From NCBI RefSeq assembly GCF_040796495.1, contig NZ_JBFNQN010000012.1, positions 124,001 through 188,000 on the forward strand: a stretch of DNA of 64,000 nucleotides. The letters are read 5' to 3'. This document shows, piece by piece, positions 41,971 to 50,760 of the stretch (position 1 is the stretch's first letter; each line of letters opens with the position of its first letter). The DNA is from Kineococcus endophyticus (GTDB taxonomy: Bacteria; Actinomycetota; Actinomycetes; Actinomycetales; Kineococcaceae). Below the pieces are notes generated by a model that saw nothing but the letters and a program-made list of their open reading frames with translations, was not told where the DNA came from and made no database searches. Both the position numbers and the translations under genes were made by a program.

Positions 41971-43593
41971 ATGGCGACCACGCCCCGCACGCCGAGGACC
42001 CGCTTCGCCGACCGCTCGGTGGCGACGAAGCTCGCGGCGCTCATCGCGACCTCGACGGTCATGGCCGGCGGCCTCCTCGCCGTCGGGCTCCAGGGCATCT
42101 CCGACGTCACCTCCCGCGCCGACGCCATCTACGCCGAGAACCTCGTCCCGGGCGCGGCCCTCGGCCAGGTCCGCGCGTCGACGATGCAGGCGCAGCGCGA
42201 CCTCGCCAACCTGGCGCTGGCGCAGGACGACGCGGCCCGCCAGGACCTGCAGCAGCGCATCGCGGCCGACGACAAGGCCGTCGCCGACCACCTCGACACC
42301 TTCCGCACGGCCGCGACGACACCGGCCCAGCGCACGCAGGTCGCCACCTTCGACACCTGGTGGACCGCCTACCGCGGCACCCGCGACAACTTCCTCGTCC
42401 CCCTCGCCACGTCCGGCGACGCCGACGACCGCGCCAAGTTCCAGACGCTCTACCTCGGCAACGTCGCGCTCCTGGCCGGCAAGGCCGAGGCCGCCCTTGA
42501 CCAGCTCGACACGCTCTCCCAGACGTCGGCGCAGGGGTCGGTGGCCGCCGCCCACCACAGCGACGGCCGCGCCCGGCTCGTCCTGGTGCTCGTCACGGCC
42601 GGTGGGGTCCTGCTCTCCGTCCTGCTCGCCGCGTGGATCACGCGCCTCGTCGTCCGCCCCCTGCGCCGCGTCGTCGACGTCCTGGGCAAGGTCGCCGACG
42701 GCGACCTCACCGCGAGCGTCGACATCGACCAGCGCGACGAGGTCGGCCGCATGGCCGTCGCGCTCGGCGCGGCGACGGAGAGCATGCGCCGCACCGTGTC
42801 CGGTCTCGACGACGACGCCTCGGCGCTCGCCGTCGCGACCGAGCAGCTCCAGGCTGGCAGCCGTCGCATCGCCGAGGGCGCCCAGGACGTCTCCGACCGC
42901 GCCGCCACGGTGGCGCAGGCCGCCGGCGAGGTCAGCGCCAACGTCGGGGGCGCGGCCGCCGGGGCGGAGGAGATGGGGTCCTCGATCCGCGAGATCTCCT
43001 CCAACGCGGCCCGCGCGGCCGAGGTCGCGGGCAACGCCGTCCAGGTCGCGGCGGCGACGGGCGACACGATGGCCCAACTCGGCCGCTCGTCCGCCGAGAT
43101 CGGCGACGTCGTCAAGACGATCACCTCGATCGCCGAGCAGACGAACCTGCTCGCCCTCAACGCGACCATCGAGGCCGCGCGCGCCGGCGACGCGGGCAAG
43201 GGCTTCGCGGTCGTGGCGGGAGAGGTCAAGGAACTGAGTTCCCAGACGGCCCGCGCGACCGAGGACATCGCCCGCCGCATCGACGCCATCCAGCGCGACG
43301 TGCAGGACGCCGTCGCCTCGATCGGCAGCATCGGCACGGTCGTCGCCGAGATCAGCGACTACCAGGGCACCATCGCGGCGGCCGTCGAGGAGCAGGCCGC
43401 CACGACGCAGGAGATGGGGCGCAGCGTCGCCGACGTCGCGACGGGTGCCGGCCAGATCGCCGCGACGATCGACACGGTCGCCGCCGCCGCCCGCTCCACC
43501 GGTCTCGGTGCCGCCGAGTCCGACCGCGCCGTGAGCGACCTGGTGGAGATGACCGCGCGCATGCGGTCCACCGTCGCCGGCTTCCGCTACTGA
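41971..43593 (+). CDS. Methyl-accepting chemotaxis protein
   Basis: 540 residues: membrane helix near 20-40, a four-helix-bundle type extracytoplasmic sensor (about 41-200), second helix near 201-228, HAMP ([22 protein letters not shown]) and a cytoplasmic signalling domain whose hairpin tip is [18 protein letters not shown] (about 388-405). It controls CheA and flagellar rotation. ATG 41971 is preferred over GTG 41896, which lies inside the proposed promoter; AGGAG is at 41956-41960. The next gene, 31 bases away, encodes a sugar-binding lipoprotein, the probable ligand carrier for this receptor. Confidence 0.93.
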   Translation: MATTPRTPRTRFADRSVATKLAALIATSTVMAGGLLAVGLQGISDVTSRADAIYAENLVPGAALGQVRASTMQAQRDLANLALAQDDAARQDLQQRIAADDKAVADHLDTFRTAATTPAQRTQVATFDTWWTAYRGTRDNFLVPLATSGDADDRAKFQTLYLGNVALLAGKAEAALDQLDTLSQTSAQGSVAAAHHSDGRARLVLVLVTAGGVLLSVLLAAWITRLVVRPLRRVVDVLGKVADGDLTASVDIDQRDEVGRMAVALGAATESMRRTVSGLDDDASALAVATEQLQAGSRRIAEGAQDVSDRAATVAQAAGEVSANVGGAAAGAEEMGSSIREISSNAARAAEVAGNAVQVAAATGDTMAQLGRSSAEIGDVVKTITSIAEQTNLLALNATIEAARAGDAGKGFAVVAGEVKELSSQTARATEDIARRIDAIQRDVQDAVASIGSIGTVVAEISDYQGTIAAAVEEQAATTQEMGRSVADVATGAGQIAATIDTVAAAARSTGLGAAESDRAVSDLVEMTARMRSTVAGFRY

Positions 43594-43624
43594 CCCGCCC
43601 GCTGACCCGCAGGAGAACAGACTC

Positions 43625-44704
43625 GTGAAGCGCTCCCACCGCGCCCTGTCCACCGCGGCCCTCGGCCTGGCCCTCACCGCCGGGCTCGCCGGCTGCGGGG
43701 ACGGCACGACCGGCACGACCGCCGCCGCCCCGGCCGAGGCCCCGCACATCGCCTTCCTCGTGCCGTCGACGTCGCTGCGCTCGCTGACCTACGACGTCCC
43801 GAACTTCACCGTCGCCCTGCACGAACGCTGCCCGACCTGCGTCGTCGACGTGCAGACGGCCGCGGACCAGGCCACCCAGAACAGCCAGGGCCGGCAGGCC
43901 GTGACGGCCGGGGCCAAGGCGGTCGTCCTCGTCGCGATCGACGGCGCGCAGGCGGGCGACCTCGTGAACGCCGCGAAGTCCGCCGACGTCCCCGTCGTCG
44001 CCTACGACCGGCTCGTGAAGGACGTCCCGCTCGACTACTACGTGTCGTTCGACGGTGGGGCCGTCGGCAAGCTCGGCGCGCAGGCCATCCTCGACGCGGC
44101 GGGCCCGGACACCTCCGGGGGCGCCGTCGTCATGCTCGAGGGCGACCCGGCCGACAACAACGCCGGCCTGTTCGCGGCGGGCGCGCACTCCGTCCTGGAC
44201 GGCAAGGTCGCGATCGCCGACGAGCGCTACGTCGCGGGCTGGAGCTCGAGCCAGGCCGAGGTCGAGATGACCGAGGCGCTGAAGTCCCTCGGCGGCCGCA
44301 AGCTCCTCGGCGTCTACACCGCCTACGACGGCCTGGCCGCCGGTGCGCTGCAGGCGCTGGACAAGGCCGGGTACTCCGGCGTGCCGATCACCGGGCAGGA
44401 CGCCGAGACCGCTGCCCTGCAGCGCATCCTGGCCGGGACGCAGACGATGACGGTGTTCAAGGACCTCCCGGCGCAGGCCCGCGCGACGGCCACGGTCGTC
44501 GCCGACGTCCTGGACGGCAAGACGCCGCAGACCACGGGCACGACGGACAACGGCAGCGGCGCGGTGCCGACCGTGCTGCTGCAGCCGGAGGCCGTGGGCA
44601 AGCCGGAGATCACGAGCAAGGTGCTCGCCACCGGCTACACGACGGCCGACGCGCTGTGCGCGGGTGCGGCGAGCACGCTCTGCGCCCAGCAGGGCATCGG
44701 CTGA
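43625..44704 (+). CDS. Sugar-binding lipoprotein (periplasmic-binding-protein family)
   Basis: 359 residues. A lipoprotein signal ends LAGLAGC with Cys24 to be lipidated, then a Thr/Ala linker, then a type I binding protein fold of the ribose/xylose class (HIAFLVPSTSLRSLTYDV, VVLVAIDGAQAGDLVNAAKSADVPVVAYDR, YYVSFDGGAVGKLGAQAIL, LGVYTAYDGLAAGALQAL, GQDAETAALQRILAGTQTMTVFK). GTG start with AGGAG upstream. No ABC permease or ATPase accompanies it. Being in the chemoreceptor operon, it is likely to serve sensing rather than uptake (inference). Confidence 0.92.
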   Translation: MKRSHRALSTAALGLALTAGLAGCGDGTTGTTAAAPAEAPHIAFLVPSTSLRSLTYDVPNFTVALHERCPTCVVDVQTAADQATQNSQGRQAVTAGAKAVVLVAIDGAQAGDLVNAAKSADVPVVAYDRLVKDVPLDYYVSFDGGAVGKLGAQAILDAAGPDTSGGAVVMLEGDPADNNAGLFAAGAHSVLDGKVAIADERYVAGWSSSQAEVEMTEALKSLGGRKLLGVYTAYDGLAAGALQALDKAGYSGVPITGQDAETAALQRILAGTQTMTVFKDLPAQARATATVVADVLDGKTPQTTGTTDNGSGAVPTVLLQPEAVGKPEITSKVLATGYTTADALCAGAASTLCAQQGIG

Positions 44705-44736
44705 CACGACACCGGCGCGCGACCGTTTGCCGCCTC

Positions 44737-44770
44737 CGGACGGGTGGGTGAAGCTTCACCCACCCGTCCG
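44737..44770. terminator. 34-bp perfect palindrome, probable terminator
   Basis: Arms 44737-44753 and 44754-44770 are perfectly complementary over 17 bp with no spacer; the centre is AAGCTT. The element lies 32 bases after the binding-protein stop and 4 bases before the osmC ribosome-binding site. As RNA it makes a long GC-rich hairpin without a U-tract, fitting termination of the chemoreceptor operon; a dimeric regulator site for osmC is the alternative. Confidence 0.72.
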
Positions 44771-44785
44771 ACCAGAGGAGCACCC

Positions 44786-45247
44786 GTGAGTCCGAAGACC
44801 GTGCCGTTCGTCGTCCAGGCCCAGGGGACGGGGGTCGCCCAGGACCTCACCGTCCCGGGCGACAACCAGCACACCTTCAAGGCCGACACCTACCCGTCGT
44901 TCGGCGGGCAGGACGCCGCGCCGAGCCCGCTGAGCTACGCCCTCGGTGCGCTGACCTCGTGCAACCAGGTGACCGGCAGCATCGTGGCGAAGGACCTCGG
45001 GGTGCAGCTGGGCACCTGGTCGTTCCAGGTCCAGGGCGACCTGAACCCGGCGGTCATCGGCTCGGGCGCCGAGGGCAACGCGAACTTCGACCGGGTCACC
45101 GTCAAGGTGACGGTCGAGACGGACGCCGACGACGCCACCTTCGCGACGCTGCGCGACGAGACCGAGCGCCGCTGCCCGGTGACGCAGCTGTTCAAGCGCA
45201 GCGGCACGGACTTCAGCAGCGACTGGGAGCGCCTGCCCCTGTCCTGA
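44786..45247 (+). CDS. OsmC/Ohr-family protein
   Basis: 153 residues of the OsmC fold. Redox cysteines are Cys in ALTSCNQVTGS and Cys in ERRCPVTQLF, the two positions used for peroxide reduction in this family. Other landmarks are FKADTYPSFGGQDAAPSPLSY and VTVKVTVETDADDATF. It is expected to reduce organic hydroperoxides in the cytoplasm. GTG 44786 has AGAGGAG 5 bases upstream. The 34-bp palindrome lies immediately before it. Confidence 0.9.
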   Translation: MSPKTVPFVVQAQGTGVAQDLTVPGDNQHTFKADTYPSFGGQDAAPSPLSYALGALTSCNQVTGSIVAKDLGVQLGTWSFQVQGDLNPAVIGSGAEGNANFDRVTVKVTVETDADDATFATLRDETERRCPVTQLFKRSGTDFSSDWERLPLS

Positions 45248-45286
45248 GCGGCGGCGAAACCCGGCGCAGCCCGGCGCGCACCGCGG

Positions 45287-45844
45287 TCAGTCGTCGTCCC
45301 CCCGCGACGACCCGCGGTGCGCGTCCGGCCCCAGCAGGTCGTGCAGGACCGCACCGAGGGCCTCCAGGTCCGCGTCCGGCACCGGGAAGAGCGACGTCGC
45401 CTCCGAGAACCACACCCCGTCGGCGCACATCCGCGCGACGAGGAGCCGCGCCCGCACGTGCGGCGGCAGACCGTCGAGGTCGAACCAGGTCGACATCCGC
45501 TCCTGCCAGCGCGCCGTCAGCGGCTCCCGCAGCCGGGGGTCGGCGAAGACCGCCACGTCGGAGGCGTCGAAGCGCGTGGCGAGCACGAACTCGACGTAGG
45601 CGAGGGTGCGCCGTACCGGGCCGGCCTCGTCCGGGTCCTCGCCCAGGACGGTCCGCAGCGCCGTGTCCCAGCGGTCGACGACGTCGTCGACCACCGCCAG
45701 CATCAGCCCTTCCTTGCTGCCCACGTGGTGCAGCACACCGGGTTTGGTGATCCCCACCGTCCGGGCGACGGCGTCGAGCGTGACCGGTTCCCCGTGCCGC
45801 AGCAGGTCCAGGGTGCCGTCGAGGATCGCGCGCCGCGTCGCCAC
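45287..45844 (-). CDS. TetR-family regulator, candidate for choline operon
   Basis: 185 residues: TetR N-terminal helix-turn-helix (TRRAILDGTLDLLRHGEPVTLDAVARTVGITKPGVLHHVGSKEGL) and a helical ligand-binding domain. The GTG start is supported on the minus strand by TAACCT (45856-45851) with 6 bases to the start. It is divergent from betaine aldehyde dehydrogenase. BetI, the usual choline-responsive repressor, is also TetR-type, so control of the choline genes is plausible. Overall similarity to BetI is not evident by eye. Confidence 0.88.
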   Translation of the reverse strand: MATRRAILDGTLDLLRHGEPVTLDAVARTVGITKPGVLHHVGSKEGLMLAVVDDVVDRWDTALRTVLGEDPDEAGPVRRTLAYVEFVLATRFDASDVAVFADPRLREPLTARWQERMSTWFDLDGLPPHVRARLLVARMCADGVWFSEATSLFPVPDADLEALGAVLHDLLGPDAHRGSSRGDDD

Positions 45845-46005
45845 GAGGGCAGGTTACCTACCGGACGGTCAGTCGATGTCGCCTCCGTCATCCCCTCCGT
45901 CCCAACCCTTGACCGGCCGGGACCACGGTCCTACGTTGACGCACGCACTGACATACCAGCTCCTCGCCGGGTCCCCGGGTCCGGCACAGACCGTCAGGAG
46001 TCCAC

Positions 46006-47475
46006 GTGCCCGAACTGTTCATCGCCGGTGAGTGGCGCTCCGCCGCGGCCGGCGGGACCCGCGACGTGATGAACCCCTTCGACGGGCAGGTGTTCGAGGT
46101 CGTCGACGAGGCCGCCGCGCAGGACGCCGAGGCGGCGGTCCTGGCGGCGCGCACGGCGTTCGACGAGGGGCCCTGGACGCGGACGCCGGTCGCCGAACGG
46201 GCCGCCCTCCTGAACCGCGTCGCCGACCTGCTGCAGCGCGACCGCGAGCAGATCGCCCGGACGGAGACGCTCGACACGGGCAAGACGCTCGCCGAGTCCC
46301 GCATCGACGTCGACGACGTCACCGCCGTGTTCCGGTACTACGTCCGGGAAGGCGTCGTCGAGGTCGACCGGACCGTCGACGTGGGGCGACCCGAGGTCGT
46401 CAGTCGTGTGGTGCACCACCCCGTCGGCGTCTGCACGCTCATCGCCCCCTGGAACTACCCGCTGCTGCAGATCTCCTGGAAGGTGGCCCCCGCGCTGGTC
46501 GCGGGGAACACCGTCGTGCTCAAACCCAGCGAGGTCACCCCGCTGACGACGGTCCACCTCGTCCGGCTGCTCGAGGAGGCCGGGGCCCCGCCGGGAGTCG
46601 TGAACCTCGTCCTCGGTGCGGGGGGTGCGGTCGGCCCGGCGCTGACGAGCCACCCGGCCGTCGACCTCGTCTCGTTCACGGGCGGCCTCGCCACCGGGCG
46701 GGCCATCGCGAAGGCGGCCGCGGACACCGTCAAGCGCGTCACCGTGGAACTCGGCGGCAAGAACCCGAACATCGTCTTCGCCGACGTCGACCTCGACGTC
46801 GCGGTCGACACCGTCCTCACGGGGGTGTTCCTGCACTCCGGCCAGGTCTGCTCGGCCGGAACGCGGCTGATCGTCGAGGAGTCCGTCGCGGACGAGCTCG
46901 TCGCCGGCGTGGTCGAGCGGGCCCGCCGGATCCGGTTCGGCAACGGCCTGGAGGAGGGGGTCGAGAGCGGCCCCCTCGTCTCGGCGCAGCACCGCGACAA
47001 GGTCGAGGGGTACGTCGCTCTCGGGCTGCAGGAGGGAGCCCGGTTGCTCACCGGTGGTCGCCGGCCGGACGCCCCGGAACTGCAGCGCGGGTTCTTCCTC
47101 GAACCCACCGTCTTCGACGACTGCGACCGCAGCATGCGGATCGTCCAGGAGGAGACGTTCGGCCCGATCCTCACCGTCGAGCGGTTCCGGACCGAGGAGG
47201 AGGCGGTGTTCCTCGGGAACGACACGACGTACGGCCTCGCCGGGGCCGTCCAGACCCTCGACGTCGAGCGCGGCGAACGCGTCGCCGCCGGCCTGCGGCA
47301 CGGCACGGTGTGGATCAACGACTTCGGCCCCTACGTGCCGGAGGCCGAGTGGGGCGGGCAGCGGATGTCCGGCAACGGCCGGGAACTCGGGCCCGCCGGT
47401 CTCGCGGAGTACCGCGAGACCAAGCACGTCTGGCGCACCACCCGGCCCGCGGCCCCGGGGTGGTTCCAGGGCTGA
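46006..47475 (+). CDS. betB: Betaine aldehyde dehydrogenase
   Basis: 489 residues, the standard length for NAD-dependent aldehyde dehydrogenases of the betaine aldehyde/gamma-aminobutyraldehyde group. Catalytic Glu in VELGGKNPN (near 247), catalytic Cys in HSGQVCSAGTR (near 281), cofactor motif APWNYPLLQISWKVAPAL and C-terminal NDFGPYVPEAEWGG. With a choline dehydrogenase-like oxidase two genes downstream, oxidation of betaine aldehyde to glycine betaine is the favoured role. GTG start with AGGAG about 7 bases upstream. The symbol rests on context. Confidence 0.88.
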   Translation: MPELFIAGEWRSAAAGGTRDVMNPFDGQVFEVVDEAAAQDAEAAVLAARTAFDEGPWTRTPVAERAALLNRVADLLQRDREQIARTETLDTGKTLAESRIDVDDVTAVFRYYVREGVVEVDRTVDVGRPEVVSRVVHHPVGVCTLIAPWNYPLLQISWKVAPALVAGNTVVLKPSEVTPLTTVHLVRLLEEAGAPPGVVNLVLGAGGAVGPALTSHPAVDLVSFTGGLATGRAIAKAAADTVKRVTVELGGKNPNIVFADVDLDVAVDTVLTGVFLHSGQVCSAGTRLIVEESVADELVAGVVERARRIRFGNGLEEGVESGPLVSAQHRDKVEGYVALGLQEGARLLTGGRRPDAPELQRGFFLEPTVFDDCDRSMRIVQEETFGPILTVERFRTEEEAVFLGNDTTYGLAGAVQTLDVERGERVAAGLRHGTVWINDFGPYVPEAEWGGQRMSGNGRELGPAGLAEYRETKHVWRTTRPAAPGWFQG

Positions 47476-47539
47476 GGCGCGCCGGGCCCTGACCACGGGC
47501 AGGAACTTCGAGCACCACTTCGAACACACGGAGGCACGG

Positions 47540-49156
47540 GTGGAACCCAGCGGTGGTGGTACAGCGGCGAGCGAGGACTCGCACGGGCTCGACGAGTACG
47601 GCTACAAACCCGGCCTCGAACGCAGCATCGGTTCCTTCGCCAGCTTCGCGGCCGGCGTCAGCTACATCTCCATCCTGACCGGCACGTTCCAGCTCTTCTA
47701 CTTCGGCTACGGGACGGCCGGGCCCAGCTACCTGTGGTCCTGGCCGGCGGTCTTCGTCGGGCAGCTCATGGTGGCGCTCTGCTTCGCGGAACTGTCGAGC
47801 CGCTACAGCGTGGCGGGCTCCCTCTACAACTGGACCAAGCGCCTCGCGTCCCCGACCGTGGCGTGGGCCGCGGGCTGGACGATGCTCGTCGCCTCCGTCG
47901 TGACGCTGGCCGCCGTCGTCCTCGCGGTGCAGCTGACGCTGCCGCAGCTGTGGCCGGGGTTCCAGTTCTTCGGGGACGGCACGGACGCGACCGACTACGC
48001 CCTGAACGCCGTCGTCCTCGGCACGGTCGTCGTCGTGTTCACGACCCTCGTCAACGCGTTCGGCGTCAAGCTCATGTCCCGCATCAACTCCACCGGCGTG
48101 TTCGTCGAGCTCATCGCCGCCGTCGTCATCATCGTGCTGCTGGCCGTCCACATCACCCGCGGTCCGGACGTCGTCCTGGAGAACCGTGGTGTCGGGACCG
48201 ACCACTCCGGTGGGTACCTCGGGGCGTTCCTCGTCGCCGCACTGGCGTCGGGCTACGTCATGTACGGGTTCGACACGGCCAGTTCCCTGGGGGAGGAGAC
48301 GAAGGACCCGCGGCGGACCGCCCCCCGGGCCGTGCTGCGCGCCGTCGTCGCCTCGTTCGTCCTCGGCGGCCTGATCCTGCTGTTCGGGTTGATGTCGGTT
48401 CCGGACCTCGACGACCCGCTGCTGGCGTCGTCGAACGGCGGGCTGCAGCACCTCGTCCTGTCGACCGTCGGCTCGGGGTTCGGCAAACCCTTCCTCGTCT
48501 GCGTCGTGGTCGCCGTCCTGGTCTGCTCCCTCGCCGTCCACACCGCAACGATCCGGATGATGTTCGCGATGGCCCGCGACAACAACCTCCCCGCGGGCGC
48601 GAAGCTCGCCCGCATCAGCCCCAAGCACCGCACGCCGGTCGTCCCGGCCGTCGTCGTCGGTGTCCTGGCCATCGTCATCCTCGTGGTGAACGTGGGGCAG
48701 CCGCAGATCTTCCTCGTCCTCACGAGCCTGGCCGTCGGGATGATCTACCTGGCCTACCTGCTCGTGACGATCCCGCTGCTCGTCGCCCGGCTGCGCGGCC
48801 GCTGGCCCACCCCCATGCCGGACGGTTCGAGTGCTCCCTTCACGCTCGGCCGCTGGGGGTTGCCCGTCAACGTCCTGGCCGTGCTGTGGGGCGTGGGGAT
48901 GATGGTGAACCTCCTCTGGCCGCGCGCCGAGGTCTACAACCCGTCGGCGCCGTTCCACTGGTACCTGAAGTGGGGGGCGGTCCTGTTCATCGCCGTCGTC
49001 GTGGGCGGCGGGATCCTCTACTACCGCCTGCGCCTGCGCCACACCTCCGGCGTCCTCGCCGAGCACGCCAGCGCACCCGTCGACCTCACCGCCGGCCACG
49101 CGGCCGCGGGACGCTCGACCATCGTCGACCCGCAGGAGAAGGAGGGTCCGAAGTGA
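47540..49156 (+). CDS. APC-superfamily permease in choline oxidation cluster
   Basis: 538 residues with twelve or more membrane helices. The first contains the unwound SFASFAAGVSYISILTGTF; further landmarks are RYSVAGSLYNWTKRLASP, YGFDTASSLGEETKDPRRTAPRAV and RMMFAMARDNNLPAGAKLA, fitting the amino acid/choline transporter (ACT) branch of APC. GTG start with GGAGG 5 bases upstream. Located between BetB- and BetA-like genes and coupled to the latter by GTGA overlap, so it probably imports choline or a related amine, in place of the more common BCCT carrier. Confidence 0.88.
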   Translation: MEPSGGGTAASEDSHGLDEYGYKPGLERSIGSFASFAAGVSYISILTGTFQLFYFGYGTAGPSYLWSWPAVFVGQLMVALCFAELSSRYSVAGSLYNWTKRLASPTVAWAAGWTMLVASVVTLAAVVLAVQLTLPQLWPGFQFFGDGTDATDYALNAVVLGTVVVVFTTLVNAFGVKLMSRINSTGVFVELIAAVVIIVLLAVHITRGPDVVLENRGVGTDHSGGYLGAFLVAALASGYVMYGFDTASSLGEETKDPRRTAPRAVLRAVVASFVLGGLILLFGLMSVPDLDDPLLASSNGGLQHLVLSTVGSGFGKPFLVCVVVAVLVCSLAVHTATIRMMFAMARDNNLPAGAKLARISPKHRTPVVPAVVVGVLAIVILVVNVGQPQIFLVLTSLAVGMIYLAYLLVTIPLLVARLRGRWPTPMPDGSSAPFTLGRWGLPVNVLAVLWGVGMMVNLLWPRAEVYNPSAPFHWYLKWGAVLFIAVVVGGGILYYRLRLRHTSGVLAEHASAPVDLTAGHAAAGRSTIVDPQEKEGPK

Positions 49157-50751
49157 CCTCGGAGACGTCCACCCCGGTGGAGGAGTTCGACTACGTCGTC
49201 GCCGGCGGCGGCACGGCCGGCTGCGTCGTGGCCGCCCGGTTGTCCGAGGACCCCGACGTCACCGTCTGCCTCCTCGAGGCCGGCCCGAGCGACGTGGGGG
49301 ACCCGAACGTCCTCGTCCTCGAGGACTGGATGCACCTGCTGGACTCCGGCTACGACTGGGACTACCCCGTCGAACCGCAGGAGAACGGGAACTCCTTCCT
49401 CCGCCACGCCCGTGCCAAGGTGCTCGGCGGCTGCTCCTCGCACAACTCCTGCATCGCCTTCCACCCACCCGCCGAGGGTCTCGACGCGTGGGAGGCGCTC
49501 GGCTGCACCGGGTGGGGCGCGGACAGCGTGCTGCCCCTCGTCCGTCGCCTGGAGGACAACGCCGCGCGAGGGCCCCACCACGGGACGTCTGGGCCGGTGC
49601 GGCTGCGCGACGTCCCGCCGAACGACCCCTGCGGTGTCGCGCTGCTGCAGGCCGCCGCGTCCGCGGGGTTGCCGACGGTGCAGTTCAACCGCGGAACGAC
49701 CGTTCGCAACGGCGCGGGCTGGTTCCAGATCAACGCGGGCGAGGACGGCTCCCGCATGTCCACCTCGCACGCCTACCTGCACCCGGTGATGGACTCGCGG
49801 CCGAACCTCACGGTGCGGACGGGGTACTGGGTCGAGAAGCTCGTCCTCGAACCCGGTGCCGACGGTTCGCCGCGCGCCACGGGCGTGCAGTTCCTCGCGC
49901 CGGACGGGATCCACCACGGTTCCGTGCGTGCTCGCCGCGAGGTCGTGCTGTCGGCGGGTTCCATCGACACCCCGAAGCTCCTCCTGCTCTCCGGTGTCGG
50001 CCCGGCGGCGCAGCTGAAGGAGTTCGGTCTGGACGTCCTCGTGGACTCCTCCGGGGTGGGGGAGAACCTGGACGACCACGTCGAGGGGCTCGTGTTCTGG
50101 GACGCGCTGCAGCCGATGGTGACGCGGTCGACGCAGTGGTGGGAGATCGGGGTGTTCGCCACGACGGAGCACGCCGCGCCGGACGCGCCGCTGCCTGACC
50201 TGATGATGCACTACGGGTCGGTGCCCTTCGACATGAACACCGTCCGCTGGGGCTACCCCACGACGGACAACGGGTTCTGCCTCACCCCCAACGTCACGCA
50301 GGGGAGGTCGCGCGGGACGGTGCGGCTGCGGTCGCGCGACTTCCGCGACCGCGCCAAGGTCGACCCGCGCTACTTCACCGACCCCGACGGCCACGACCTC
50401 GCCGTCATGACCGCCGGGATCCGGCTCGCACGTCGCATCGTCGAGCAGGCCGAGATGGCGGGCTGGGCCGGCGCGGAACTCGCCCCCGGCAAGGACGTCG
50501 TCACCGACGACGAGATCGCCGACTACGCCAAGAAGACGCACAACACGGTGTACCACCCGAGCGCGACGGCGAAGATGGGCCCGGCCTCGGACCCGCTCGC
50601 CGTCTGCGACCCCGAACTCCGCGTCCGGGGCGTGCAGGGGTTGCGGATCGCGGACGGGTCCGTCATGCCGTTCCTGCCGGCCGTGAACCCGAACATCCTC
50701 ACGATGGCCATCGGGGAGAAGTGCGCGGACCTGCTGAAGGCCGCGGGCTGA
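49153..50751 (+). CDS. betA: Choline dehydrogenase-like GMC oxidoreductase
   Basis: 532 residues of the FAD-dependent GMC family. The FAD-binding motif is VVAGGGTAGCVVAARLSE, then the GMC signature KVLGGCSSHNSCI, SAGSIDTPKLLLLSGVGP, and the C-terminal catalytic region NTVYHPSATAKMG with NPNILTMAIGEKCADL. Expected reaction is oxidation of choline to betaine aldehyde, supplying the BetB enzyme of the same operon. GTG start overlapping the permease stop. Substrate specificity is inferred from the cluster. Confidence 0.87.
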   Translation: MTSETSTPVEEFDYVVAGGGTAGCVVAARLSEDPDVTVCLLEAGPSDVGDPNVLVLEDWMHLLDSGYDWDYPVEPQENGNSFLRHARAKVLGGCSSHNSCIAFHPPAEGLDAWEALGCTGWGADSVLPLVRRLEDNAARGPHHGTSGPVRLRDVPPNDPCGVALLQAAASAGLPTVQFNRGTTVRNGAGWFQINAGEDGSRMSTSHAYLHPVMDSRPNLTVRTGYWVEKLVLEPGADGSPRATGVQFLAPDGIHHGSVRARREVVLSAGSIDTPKLLLLSGVGPAAQLKEFGLDVLVDSSGVGENLDDHVEGLVFWDALQPMVTRSTQWWEIGVFATTEHAAPDAPLPDLMMHYGSVPFDMNTVRWGYPTTDNGFCLTPNVTQGRSRGTVRLRSRDFRDRAKVDPRYFTDPDGHDLAVMTAGIRLARRIVEQAEMAGWAGAELAPGKDVVTDDEIADYAKKTHNTVYHPSATAKMGPASDPLAVCDPELRVRGVQGLRIADGSVMPFLPAVNPNILTMAIGEKCADLLKAAG

Positions 50752-50760
50752 GTCCGTCGG

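Noticed and set aside
44737-44770. 34-bp palindrome as insertion-sequence end
   Set aside because: No transposase, no flanking target duplication and a position fully explained by a terminator or operator.
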